The notes under the pieces are model-generated. The model was not told the DNA's origin and made no database searches. It worked only from the letters and a program-made list of their open reading frames with translations. A stretch of DNA of 64,000 bases from CAWJFJ01 sp963800065 (lineage in GTDB: Bacteria; Actinomycetota; Acidimicrobiia; Acidimicrobiales; UBA8190), in the NCBI GenBank assembly GCA_963800065.1, contig CAWCZO010000003.1, positions 682,001 to 746,000 of the forward strand. Direction: 5' to 3'. A program made the position numbers and the translations under genes. Below are positions 1-7,812 of the stretch, one piece after another; position 1 is the stretch's first letter; each line of letters opens with the position of its first letter.

Positions 1-912
1 CTGGCGTAGCGAGGAGAGGTCGCGGCGGAGCCAGTCCGGGTGCGCCTCCAGGGCGGCCAGCTGGTGGGGCCAGGCGTGGGGGGACGTCACTTTCTCCGTC
101 TCGATCAACGCCAGGGCCTCACCGGCGTCGAAGATCTCCTGGAGGACGAGACAGCCTCCCGCCGCCACCGTTCCCCCCATGACCATGCAGAAGCCGGCCG
201 TCCAGAAGAAGGGGAAGGCGCTCCAGACCCGGACGGTCGGGTCGAGGCAGAGCTGCTGGGCGAAGCGCCAGCTCTGGAGGGCCGCCGCCCGGTGTCCGTG
301 GAGGACCCCTTTGGGGACCCCGGTCGATCCCGATGTGTAGATGACCAGTGCATCGTCGAACGGGGAGACGGCACCGGCGCGGGCGTCGAGCTCGTCGTCG
401 TCGACGGCGTCCCCGGCCGAGAGGAACTCGTCGTAGGAGGGGGTCCCGAAGCAGAGGCGGCGACGGAGATAGGGAAGGTCGGGTTCGATGGCCCGGATCT
501 GGTCGTCGTAGGTGTGGTGGGCCAGTCGTTGCTGGTGGACGATGATCGCCGTGTCGGAGTGGGCCAGGACGTGGGCGATCTCCGGGGGCTCGAAGAGGGT
601 GTTGACGGGGACGAGGACGCCGCCGGCCAAGGCCACGCCGAAGGCACCGACCACCCACTCGGGCCGGTTGCCCATGAGCAGGGCCACCCGCGTCCCCTTG
701 TCCATTCCTGTGGCCACCAGGGCCTTGGCGAACCGACGGGCCTGGAAGGCCAGCTCGGTGTAGCTCCAGTGCAGTTCCGGACCGCCCCGCTCGTGGAAGG
801 CGATGGCCTCCCGGGCACCGTGACGGGCGACGACGTCGTCGAGGAGGCCGCCGAGGGTCAGGGCGCCGATCCCGGGCTCGGAATCGGCGGGAGGTCCCGT
901 GAAGGTGGTCAC
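1..912 (-). CDS. Acyl-CoA synthetase / AMP-binding protein, C-terminus cut by window edge
   Basis: This ANL-superfamily ligase would activate a carboxylic acid to its acyl-CoA through an acyl-adenylate. The first 304 codons are visible on the minus strand. The ATP-binding P-loop motif YTSGSTGVPKG is at residues 192-202, and the N-terminal part has typical features such as ALLMGNRPEWV and PVNTLFEPPEI. The rest of the adenylation domain and the C-terminal lid lie beyond base 1. I chose the GTG at 910-912; there is no clear Shine-Dalgarno, and the gene begins 61 bases after the MaoC-like gene, so it is probably in the same operon. The substrate is unknown; the neighbours suggest a lipid or steroid-type acid. 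Family is certain, substrate is not. Confidence 0.85.
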   Translation of the reverse strand, partial: MTTFTGPPADSEPGIGALTLGGLLDDVVARHGAREAIAFHERGGPELHWSYTELAFQARRFAKALVATGMDKGTRVALLMGNRPEWVVGAFGVALAGGVLVPVNTLFEPPEIAHVLAHSDTAIIVHQQRLAHHTYDDQIRAIEPDLPYLRRRLCFGTPSYDEFLSAGDAVDDDELDARAGAVSPFDDALVIYTSGSTGVPKGVLHGHRAAALQSWRFAQQLCLDPTVRVWSAFPFFWTAGFCMVMGGTVAAGGCLVLQEIFDAGEALALIETEKVTSPHAWPHQLAALEAHPDWLRRDLSSLRQ

Positions 913-973
913 GGCGCGACCGGTCCGGTGCGACGCGGTGGGGGACGACCGGCTCGACCGGGACGCCGGGCGA

Positions 974-2140
974 CTAGCTCGGCAGTTCCACCGTGACGGG
1001 ACCCTTGGCCATGATGGAACCGTCCTGATTGGTCATGGTGACCTCCAAGACGACCAGGGCGGCGCCGAGCGTCGGGTCGTGGCGCGTCTCGGCGACCTCG
1101 GCGTCGAGAAGGGTGAGGTCGCCGTCGAAGGCGGGAAAGCGGTACTGGACGTTGGAGTGGCGGATGTATCCGCTGTCCCCGGCCCAGGCCCCGACGTAGT
1201 CGAGGACCCACGCGCCCATCGAGGCTCCGTAGCCGTAGCCGCGGGGCATCCCGATGAGCCGGGCGTGCTCCTCGTCGGTGTGTCCGCGCGAGGGACCGTG
1301 GTAGAGGCCGTCGCCGAGTTCGGGGTCGTCCTTGGCCCCGTCGAGGTCACGGTCCATCTCGGGGAGCCAGCCCGCCTCCTGGAGATGATCGGGGCCCTCG
1401 TGGACACTCGAACCCCAGACGGTGAAGGTGTAGGCGCGCCACTCGCTGGCCAGACTGGGTAGCGAATGCGGTCCGATGGGACGGGTGGGGAGCCTCTGGC
1501 CGACGGTCACCTCTTCGAAGGCGGGGCTCTTGGCGCCGGCGCGACTGCGGATCCAGTCCATCCGTTGGGTCTCGATGTCGGCCAGCTGCTTCTCGGTCCA
1601 GGTGGGCAGGGGAGCGGCCTCGGCGAAGAAGCCCTTGTCCCGGGCCACATCGGCGCGGTAACGGACCGCCGTCGACCACTGGCGGGCGATGCGCTCGCCG
1701 CGTTGGTTGGTGTAGATCGTCTCGCCGCGCGAGAACATGGTCGGCCCGGCGAATTTCGTGTCGGAGACCTTGTAGTCGACGAAACGCCGGCGCATCCGGA
1801 GATGGTCACCGGGGTAGACCCGGGGACCGCCGAACCACCACTGGTCGCCACCGAAGATCATGTGGGTACCGGGGATGTTGCCGACGATGGCCGGACCGGC
1901 CCCGTGGCCGACGTCACAGCAGATGGTGAAGGACTGGGGGGCGACGATGCGACCGAAGACCGTCCTCGCCGCGTAGTCGTCGTCGTAGTGGAGAGGGTTC
2001 GGGTACTGCATCCCCTGGACCCAGCGGCGGATGTCGGTGACGGTGACGGGTTCCTTCAGTTGACCCCCGCCGACCGGTTTTCCGATGTGGCGGTCGACGT
2101 CGGACGTGTCGAATTCGATGGTGTCGTTGACCTGTGTCAT
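974..2140 (-). CDS. MaoC-like (hot-dog fold) acyl-CoA dehydratase family protein
   Basis: The 388-aa product looks like an actinobacterial double hot-dog MaoC-type protein, a family whose members hydrate enoyl-CoA thioesters. Visible landmarks are an N-terminal segment with LHYDDDYAART and FGRIVAPQSF, and a second half with SVHEGPDHLQEAGW and YRFPAFDGDL; the usual catalytic D/H pair could not be assigned with confidence. The ATG at 2138-2140 was chosen because AAAGGGGGACGCC precedes it; the frame is open further upstream but that sequence overlaps the next gene. The stop lies 61 bases before the CoA-ligase gene, so the two probably form one transcript. A CTGAC-N6-GTCAG palindrome 25 bases upstream is a likely operator. 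Confidence 0.75.
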   Translation of the reverse strand: MTQVNDTIEFDTSDVDRHIGKPVGGGQLKEPVTVTDIRRWVQGMQYPNPLHYDDDYAARTVFGRIVAPQSFTICCDVGHGAGPAIVGNIPGTHMIFGGDQWWFGGPRVYPGDHLRMRRRFVDYKVSDTKFAGPTMFSRGETIYTNQRGERIARQWSTAVRYRADVARDKGFFAEAAPLPTWTEKQLADIETQRMDWIRSRAGAKSPAFEEVTVGQRLPTRPIGPHSLPSLASEWRAYTFTVWGSSVHEGPDHLQEAGWLPEMDRDLDGAKDDPELGDGLYHGPSRGHTDEEHARLIGMPRGYGYGASMGAWVLDYVGAWAGDSGYIRHSNVQYRFPAFDGDLTLLDAEVAETRHDPTLGAALVVLEVTMTNQDGSIMAKGPVTVELPS

Positions 2141-2165
2141 GGCGTCCCCCTTTACGGGCCGAATA

Positions 2166-2181
2166 CTGACATAGGCGTCAG
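2166..2181. promoter_or_regulatory. Palindrome CTGACATAGGCGTCAG, candidate operator
   Basis: CTGAC and GTCAG arms are separated by 6 bases. The site lies in the 50-base gap between the YhdH-type gene and the MaoC-like gene, 25 bases before the MaoC start. It is one of seven related palindromes in promoter regions of this window. No regulator gene is in view; a TetR-family protein is an inference from the size and symmetry. Confidence 0.55.
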
Positions 2182-2190
2182 GTGGCGTGC

Positions 2191-3192
2191 TCAGGCGTTC
2201 ACGTCGATGACGACACGCCCACGGATGTGCCCGGCCACGATCTCCTCGGCCAGCTCGGGGACCCGGCGAAGTGGTTCGACGGTGGTGAGGGAGTCGAGGA
2301 GCTCGGTCGGGAGGTCGCGCCCCAGGCGTCCCCATGCCTCGGTGCGGACGTCGGCCGGACAGGAGACGGAGTCGATCCCCATCAGGTTGACGCCCCGCAG
2401 GATGAAGGGGAGGACGCTCGTGGGGAGGTCGTTTCCCCCGGTCAGGCCGCAGGCGGCCACGGTGCCCCGGTAGCGGGTCTGGCGGAGGACCGACGCCAGG
2501 GTCTCGCCGCCCACGACGTCGACGGCACCGGCCCAGCGCTCGCGGTCGAGAGGGCGGCCCGAAGCGGTGGCCAGGTCTCGGCGGTCGACGAAGGTGGTGG
2601 CTCCGAGAGAGGTGAGGAAGTCGTGGGTGTCGGGGCGACCGGTCGAGGCCGCCACCCGGTAGCCGAGCTGGGCCAGGAGGGTGACGGCGATGGACCCCAC
2701 GCCGCCCGCCGCCCCGGTGACGAGGACCTCGTCCTCCTCGGCGCCCTCACCGGGGCGGACGCCGCCTTTTTCCAGAGCCAGGACACAGAGCATGGCGGTG
2801 AGCCCGGCGGTGCCGACGGCCATCGACTGCAACAGGGTGAGCCCGTCGGGCCTGGTCACCAGCCAGGGCGAGCGGACGCGTTGGCGCTGGGTGAATCCGC
2901 CGGGGTTGGTCTCGGAGAGTCCCCATCCGGTCAGGATCACCTCGTCGCCGGGTCGCCACGCCGGGGAGTCCGACTCCTCGACGGTGCCGGCCAGGTCGAT
3001 CCCGCAGACCATCGGGAAGGACCGGACGATGCGGCCCCGGCCCGAGACGGCCAGGCCGTCCTTGTAGTTCAGGCTGGAGTAGGCCACGGCCACGGTGACG
3101 TCCCCGTCGGGGAGATCGGCGTCGGTCAGTTGGGTGAGGGCGCCGCGCGAGGCGCCGTCGGTCTCGGTGGCGACGATGGCCGAATGGGTCAC
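2191..3192 (-). CDS. YhdH/AcuI-type NADPH-dependent acrylyl-CoA reductase family (MDR superfamily)
   Basis: The 333-aa protein matches the length of zinc-free medium-chain reductases of the YhdH/AcuI group, which reduce acrylyl-CoA-like enoyl thioesters with NADPH. Visible motifs are SSLNYKDGLAV near residue 40, a segment ILTGWGLSETNPGG typical of this group, and the Rossmann stretch VLVTGAAGGVGSIAV in the middle. No zinc-binding cysteine cluster is seen. The GTG start at 3190-3192 overlaps the stop of the upstream lipoprotein gene by 4 bases (GTGA), which supports this start and coupled translation. The pairing with a lipoprotein gene is unusual and of unclear meaning. The natural substrate is not predictable. 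Confidence 0.85.
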   Translation of the reverse strand: MTHSAIVATETDGASRGALTQLTDADLPDGDVTVAVAYSSLNYKDGLAVSGRGRIVRSFPMVCGIDLAGTVEESDSPAWRPGDEVILTGWGLSETNPGGFTQRQRVRSPWLVTRPDGLTLLQSMAVGTAGLTAMLCVLALEKGGVRPGEGAEEDEVLVTGAAGGVGSIAVTLLAQLGYRVAASTGRPDTHDFLTSLGATTFVDRRDLATASGRPLDRERWAGAVDVVGGETLASVLRQTRYRGTVAACGLTGGNDLPTSVLPFILRGVNLMGIDSVSCPADVRTEAWGRLGRDLPTELLDSLTTVEPLRRVPELAEEIVAGHIRGRVVIDVNA

Positions 3193-3722
3193 TGGGCTTT
3201 CACGACCTTCCAGGTCCCGCCGAAGCTGACGAGGTTGTTGCCGTTGGCGACGCCCGGCGCCGAGTCGCCGGCGTAGGTGAACAGAGGGAGTCCGCCCACC
3301 GTCACCTGGGTGACACCGTTGCTCGTGGTGGTGCCCAGCGTTCCCACCCCCGTGCTCCCGGTCGGCGTGGTGACGCCGGCGGGCAGGGTCACCGCCGGCC
3401 AGACGGTCCGGCACGACGCGTTGCACGGTACCGGTGCCCCGCCCTTGGTGAACGAGTAGAGGACCTGTCCCTGGGAGTTCACGAGGATCTTGCCCAAGCC
3501 GCCGACGGTCATGGTGGTCACCACCGGAAGGGGTCCGGACGAGGTGGTCGGTGACGACGCCGAGGTGGTGGTCGTGGTGGCCGATGCCTGTCCGCCGCCG
3601 GAGGATCCGCAGGCGGCGGCCAGGATGCCGATCACCGGGATCAGACCGAGTGAGAGCAGGCGCCGGGAGCGGTGGGTGGAGGTTCTCTGTGCCCGTGAGT
3701 CTCCGTGTACCGGTGAGGTCAT
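3189..3722 (-). CDS. Secreted lipoprotein of the COG4315 / YxFxxD-repeat type
   Basis: The 177-aa product has a lipoprotein signal peptide: a basic N-terminus, a hydrophobic run and the lipobox LAAAC with the acylated Cys at residue 38. A Thr/Ser-rich linker follows. The mature part carries two copies of the short repeat seen in COG4315 lipoproteins: LVNSQGQVLYSF and VGGLPLFTYAGD, with CNASCRTVWPAV between them. The molecular role of this family is unknown; it would sit on the outer face of the cytoplasmic membrane. The ATG is preceded by GAGGGG at 7-base spacing. The gene overlaps the YhdH-type gene by 4 bases. Confidence 0.8.
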   Translation of the reverse strand: MTSPVHGDSRAQRTSTHRSRRLLSLGLIPVIGILAAACGSSGGGQASATTTTTSASSPTTSSGPLPVVTTMTVGGLGKILVNSQGQVLYSFTKGGAPVPCNASCRTVWPAVTLPAGVTTPTGSTGVGTLGTTTSNGVTQVTVGGLPLFTYAGDSAPGVANGNNLVSFGGTWKVVKAQ

Positions 3723-3862
3723 GTCGTGTCCCCTCGAGTCGGATGGATGTGCTGGTGGTTACGGGCCAGAGGGCAGAACATTCAGGGACTGCCGGCCCGT
3801 CGCCGAAGAGTGGGTGACCCGACCACCGCGGCCGATCGCCGCCGGGGGGCCGGAGCGGGAGC

Positions 3863-4246
3863 TCAGATATTGGTCAGTTCGATGACGTTCCCGGCGGGGT
3901 CGGTCAGGAAGGCTTGCCAGACCGTCGTCCCCCAGTCGTCGCGCGACTGGGGTTCGCCCACCGCCACCCCCGAATCGGCCAGGGATCTGACGGTGTCGTG
4001 GTAGGTCTCCGTCGGGATGTAGAGGGCGAAGTGGGGGAAACCCTTCCCGGGGGTGGGCATCTCGTCGGTCTCGATGAAGTGGAGCTGGAGGTCGCCGACC
4101 TTGAGCCACATGCCGGGGAACCCGAAGTCAGGCCGGCGGAGCTCCTCGAAGCCGAACTTCTGCGTGTAGAACTCACGGGCGGCCTCGATGTCGGTGACGG
4201 CGATGGCCACATGGGAGTAACCGGCCACGGAGACGGGGGTGGGCAA
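3863..4246 (-). CDS. VOC-superfamily (glyoxalase-type) protein
   Basis: The 127-aa protein has a single glyoxalase/bleomycin-resistance fold unit. It begins with SHVAIAVTDIEAAREFY, a typical first beta-alpha element with a metal-ligand His, contains LQLHFIETDE in the middle and ends with FLTDPAGNVIELTNI, whose Glu is the usual last metal ligand. The TTG at 4244-4246 was chosen because AAAGGA lies at the right distance upstream and no ATG is available. It is transcribed away from another VOC gene that starts 85 bases later on the other strand. VOC proteins include epimerases, dioxygenases and lyases; which applies here cannot be read from sequence. Confidence 0.8.
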   Translation of the reverse strand: MPTPVSVAGYSHVAIAVTDIEAAREFYTQKFGFEELRRPDFGFPGMWLKVGDLQLHFIETDEMPTPGKGFPHFALYIPTETYHDTVRSLADSGVAVGEPQSRDDWGTTVWQAFLTDPAGNVIELTNI

Positions 4247-4330
4247 CGGCTCGGTCCTTTCCGTCGGCCCGGCGACGCGGCGCGCCGGGTTGCGGTCCCG
4301 CACTCTACCGGCCTGTGGCACGATCGAGAG

Positions 4331-4858
4331 ATGGAGAAGTGGATCGGCCCGATCGACCAGCTGGGCTACGTGGTCGACGACATCGAGGACGCCATGGGCC
4401 AGTGGGTCGAGCGGCTCGGGGTGGGCCCCTTCTACTTCCTTCCGTCGCCACCGTTGCAGGACCTCAGCTACCGGGGCCGGCCGACGGGGGCCAAGATCGC
4501 CGTGGCCCTCAGCTTCTCCGGACCTCTGCAGATCGAGCTCATCCAGCCCCTGGACGACCAGCCCACTCCCTACCGCGACTTCATGGCCGCCCACGGGACG
4601 GGTCTGCACCACGTGGCCCGGTTCGTGGAGGACTACGAGAGCGCCGTCGCCGGCTATGCGGCGCGGGGGATGGAGCCGTACTTCGGCGGTCGGGGCCTGA
4701 GCGAGAAGCAGCGGTTCTGCTACTTCGACACCGAGACCCACGGAGGGACGTGCTCCGAGCTCATCGAGACCGTCGAGTTCGGGGGATTCTTCGACGCCAT
4801 CCGCGCCGCGGCGGACGGGTGGGACGGAACCGAACCCGTCCGGAGGGTCGGGGGATAG
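4331..4858 (+). CDS. VOC-superfamily protein, epimerase/dioxygenase-like
   Basis: The 175-aa product starts with IDQLGYVVDDIEDAMGQW and has GTGLHHVARFVEDYESA in the second half, giving the paired beta-alpha-beta-beta-beta modules of the vicinal-oxygen-chelate fold with His ligands in each. It ends with ETHGGTCSELIETVEF, where the Glu is a likely ligand. The length and HHVA motif resemble methylmalonyl-CoA epimerase-like members, but the assignment is only to the superfamily. An amidohydrolase gene follows 8 bases downstream, and the NTF2-like gene overlaps that one, so the three form an operon. Confidence 0.8.
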   Translation: MEKWIGPIDQLGYVVDDIEDAMGQWVERLGVGPFYFLPSPPLQDLSYRGRPTGAKIAVALSFSGPLQIELIQPLDDQPTPYRDFMAAHGTGLHHVARFVEDYESAVAGYAARGMEPYFGGRGLSEKQRFCYFDTETHGGTCSELIETVEFGGFFDAIRAAADGWDGTEPVRRVGG

Positions 4859-4866
4859 GAGCAACG

Positions 4867-6111
4867 GTGGGACGTGTCGTGTTCAGAGGGGCCACGGTCC
4901 TCGACGGTGAGCATCCCCCGCAGCACCGGATGACGGTGGTGGTGGAGGACAACCGGATCACGTCGGTGAGTGAGAGGGACTCGGTGGAGATCGGGTCCGA
5001 CGACCGCGTCGTCGACCTCGAGGGACGGACGCTGATGCCCGGGATGGTGACGTGCCACTTCCACGCCACCTATCACGAGCTCGGCTTCCTCCCGGGACCG
5101 TTCGGGCTGACGGAGCCGCCCGCCCTCCAGGCCGTCCGGGCCGTGGTCAATCTGGAGAAGGTGGTGATGAGCGGGTTCACCTCGGCCGTCAGCGCCGGCG
5201 CGCCTTTCGGGATCGATGCCTCGATGCGCCGGGCCGTCGACGAAGGGGCGATCGTGGGCCCCCGTCTCGTCCCCGGGAGTCGTGACGTGAGCACCACCGG
5301 CCACGCCAACGATTTCGCACCGTGGTACTGGCGGGTGGGTGAACCGGGAGCGCTTCACCTGTGCGATGGGCCCGACGAATTCCGCAAGGCGGTGCGGCTG
5401 GAGATCAAAGAGGGTGCGCGGATCATCAAGATGTTCGTCACCGGCGGCCATGGCGTCCCCCGGTCACCGGAGCGGATCGAGATGACGCGCCAGGAGATGG
5501 CGGCCGCCATCGAGGCCGCCCACCTGCGCGGTGCCATGGTCAGGGGTCACATCGCCAACCGCGACGCCATCCTCATGGCGGTGGAGCTGGGGATGGACGT
5601 CATCGACCACGCCGACGGGATGGACGGCGAGTGCATCGAGCGGATCGTGGCGGCGGGGACGTTCGTGGTGCCGAGCATCTTCTTCCTGTCTCGCTACGCC
5701 GAGCTGATGAAGGACCAGAACCCGGCCATCGCCCAGGGGATGCAGGAGGAGCTCGACGGCGCCCTGGCCGTCCTCCCCCTGGCCCAGGAGGCGGGGGTCC
5801 GGATCGTCCTCGGCGACGACTACGGCGCCGCCGGGTTCCCGCACGGGATCTACGGGGAGGAGATCGAGTTCTACGTGAAGGTGGCCGGGATCGCCCCGCT
5901 CGACGTCCTCAAGTGGGCCACGGTCAACGGGGCCGCCCTGATGGGTCGGGCCGACGAGCTGGGGACGGTGACGGCGGGGAAGTTGGCCGATCTCCTCGTG
6001 GTGGACGGCGACCCGGCCACTGACATCACGGTTCTGGTCGACCGGACCCGGATCCTGGCCGTCATGAAGGACGGCCGTTTCGTGAAGGACGAGCTGCCCG
6101 GCTCGCCATGA
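4867..6111 (+). CDS. Metal-dependent amidohydrolase (imidazolonepropionase-like, COG1228)
   Basis: The 414-aa enzyme belongs to the cyclic amidohydrolase group. It shows the N-terminal beta-sandwich, then the metal-binding HxH of TCHFHATYHE about residue 60, a lysine segment ARIIKMFVTGGHG, VRGHIANRD and DVIDHADGM with the second-shell histidines, and a late catalytic Asp in IVLGDDYG. The C-terminal GKLADLLVVDGDP is typical of the family. The GTG start is preceded by AGGAG at 5-base spacing. The stop overlaps the next ATG (ATGA), so translation is probably coupled. Substrates of this group range from imidazolonepropionate to dipeptides and lactams; none can be singled out. Confidence 0.88.
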   Translation: MGRVVFRGATVLDGEHPPQHRMTVVVEDNRITSVSERDSVEIGSDDRVVDLEGRTLMPGMVTCHFHATYHELGFLPGPFGLTEPPALQAVRAVVNLEKVVMSGFTSAVSAGAPFGIDASMRRAVDEGAIVGPRLVPGSRDVSTTGHANDFAPWYWRVGEPGALHLCDGPDEFRKAVRLEIKEGARIIKMFVTGGHGVPRSPERIEMTRQEMAAAIEAAHLRGAMVRGHIANRDAILMAVELGMDVIDHADGMDGECIERIVAAGTFVVPSIFFLSRYAELMKDQNPAIAQGMQEELDGALAVLPLAQEAGVRIVLGDDYGAAGFPHGIYGEEIEFYVKVAGIAPLDVLKWATVNGAALMGRADELGTVTAGKLADLLVVDGDPATDITVLVDRTRILAVMKDGRFVKDELPGSP

Positions 6112-6626
6112 CGACGGTCGAGGAACTCGCCGCCGAGGTGGCGACGCTGCGGCGACGGGTCGCCTCGAGCGAGAGCGTTCTGGCCATCCAGGCCCTGAAG
6201 GCCCGCTACGCCGAGCTGGTCGACCGGCGGTTCTCGGGCGGTTCCGTCGTCGACGCCGGGACCCTGGCGGAAGTGGCCGAAGCCATCGCCGCCCTCTTCA
6301 CCCCCGAGGGCGTCTGGGACGGGGGCCCGGGCCTCGGGATGGCGACGGGCCGCGGCGCCATCGCCACCCGCTTGCGCCAGCCCACCCTCGTCTTCTCCCG
6401 CCATTTCTTCATGAATCCGCGCATCGAGGTCGACGGAGATGCGGCCCGGGGCCGGTGGGAACTGCTGAGCCCCTGCCGTCGGGCCGACGGGACGTCGTGC
6501 TGGATGAGCGGTTACGAGGACGACGAGTACGCGCTGGTGGACGGGACCTGGCTCCATCGTTCGATGAGGCTCACCGCCGTCTTCATGACACCGGTGGGGG
6601 AAGGGTGGACGAGGATCCTCGTCTGA
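6108..6626 (+). CDS. NTF2-like / SnoaL-like protein
   Basis: The 172-aa protein begins with a short coiled segment (VEELAAEVATLRRRV) and then has the alpha+beta cone of the NTF2-like superfamily: LKARYAELVDRR, ALFTPEGVWDGGPG, RHFFMNPRIEVDGD and a C-terminal strand pair. This superfamily includes ketosteroid isomerase, dehydratases and polyketide cyclases. Coupling to an amidohydrolase and a VOC protein suggests a small catabolic step, but no catalytic residues can be assigned with confidence. The ATG overlaps the amidohydrolase stop. Confidence 0.7.
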   Translation: MTTVEELAAEVATLRRRVASSESVLAIQALKARYAELVDRRFSGGSVVDAGTLAEVAEAIAALFTPEGVWDGGPGLGMATGRGAIATRLRQPTLVFSRHFFMNPRIEVDGDAARGRWELLSPCRRADGTSCWMSGYEDDEYALVDGTWLHRSMRLTAVFMTPVGEGWTRILV

Positions 6627-6627
6627 G

Positions 6628-6663
6628 CGACAGCCTCGAGATGAACGACAGCCTCTAGATGAA
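6628..6663. repeat. 18-bp tandem duplication at a convergent gene end
   Basis: CGACAGCCTCGAGATGAA (6628-6645) is followed directly by CGACAGCCTCTAGATGAA (6646-6663), one mismatch. It begins just after the TGA of the NTF2-like gene; the second copy supplies the stop codon (CTA on this strand) of the CrtC-like gene that converges from the right. Confidence 0.85.
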
Positions 6664-7812
6664 ACTGTCGTCGGCCGAGAGGCCGAGAGCGTCGTCCCCG
6701 CCGGTGATGATGGGTTGACAGTTGCCCCAGCCCTCACCACCTCCGGTCGGGTCGGTGACGTGGACGACGGTGTCGCGGATCTGGTGCAGCCGACGGGCCG
6801 TGGCCGGGTCGGTGCAGTCGCTGATGCGCTCCCCGTCGACCACCAGGTCGCCTCGCCATTGGCCGTGGTGGTGGCCGTCGAATCCGAAGTAGAGCCCCGC
6901 TCCCAGGTGGAACCCCGTGTCGGAGACCACCTCGACGCCGAGGGTCCGGACCGATCCGTCGGCCGTCCTGGCATGGAGCCGGCCGCCGCGCAAACGACGG
7001 GTGACGGGGTCGAAGGAGAGTTCCGGGTCGATGTCGACGAACGGTTGGTGACCGCCATCGGGTGACTCCACGCCGCCCATCACCACGTGCTTGTGGACGA
7101 ATCCCGGTCCCTGGAAGATCTGGTAATGGAGGAACAGCCCGTAGCGGCTCCCGTCGGGGCGCTCCATGGCGATGGGGCTCCAGATCATCCGGAAGGAGAG
7201 CCCGGCCAGGGGGTCGCCGGGCTCCAGGTCCTGCGGGGGGAGGCCGACGTCGTAGCGGACGCCCCAGGAATGGTCACGGGTCGAGACCCAGCTCTCGGGC
7301 GAGATCTCGGTGCGCTCCCCCTCGACCTCGACCCAGCCCCGGGCCACGCCGATCTGGTGGTAGCGGACGAGGTCGGCGCCCACCCGGTAGCCCCGGCGCA
7401 TGTGGGTCCGGTCCTCCATGAACGGCGGGACGATGGCCTCGAAGGTCCACGCGAAGGACACCGGCTGGGTGGCGTTCGGTTCCAGGGAGAAGGAGACGGT
7501 CCGCAGCGGGGTGTCCACCTCGTAGCGGATGGGGCCGATGACCGTTGTCTCGGGTGCGCTGTCCAGGCGGCGGCTGGCCCGGACGGTCATCTGCTCGATC
7601 CCGCGCGAGATTCCGGCGTAGCCGTCCATGACGTTCCGGTTGGTGTACTTGCCCAGTCCGAAGCCGAGCTGGAGGCTCCCGTCCTTGGCCGCCGCCATGG
7701 CGCAGACCTTCTCGGTCCACGAGAGATCGCTCGTCCCCACCACGGCGAAGGTGTCGGCGATCTGGTGGGTGAAGCCCTCGTCACCGTCGACCAGGGGCCC
7801 GACGGGGTTCAC
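6655..7812 (-). CDS. CrtC-like (hydroxyneurosporene synthase-type) protein, paralogue 1
   Basis: The 385-aa protein lacks a signal peptide and is rich in beta-strands. Segments such as ESWVSTRDHSWGVR, FDGHHHGQWRGDL and YGLFLHYQIFQGPG resemble the lipocalin-like proteins often annotated as hydroxyneurosporene synthase (CrtC) in Actinobacteria, where they are not linked to carotenoids. A paralogue with the same RDRSWG and GHGQWRG motifs lies two genes away. The GTG start overlaps the phosphotransferase stop by 4 bases. The reaction is unknown; hydration or isomerisation of a lipid is a guess by family analogy only. Confidence 0.7.
   Translation of the reverse strand: MNPVGPLVDGDEGFTHQIADTFAVVGTSDLSWTEKVCAMAAAKDGSLQLGFGLGKYTNRNVMDGYAGISRGIEQMTVRASRRLDSAPETTVIGPIRYEVDTPLRTVSFSLEPNATQPVSFAWTFEAIVPPFMEDRTHMRRGYRVGADLVRYHQIGVARGWVEVEGERTEISPESWVSTRDHSWGVRYDVGLPPQDLEPGDPLAGLSFRMIWSPIAMERPDGSRYGLFLHYQIFQGPGFVHKHVVMGGVESPDGGHQPFVDIDPELSFDPVTRRLRGGRLHARTADGSVRTLGVEVVSDTGFHLGAGLYFGFDGHHHGQWRGDLVVDGERISDCTDPATARRLHQIRDTVVHVTDPTGGGEGWGNCQPIITGGDDALGLSADDSFI

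Noticed and set aside
40..996. Long plus-strand open frame opposite the first CoA-ligase gene
   Set aside because: Gly/Val/Asp-rich antisense pattern; the minus strand encodes a clear AMP-binding domain with YTSGSTG.
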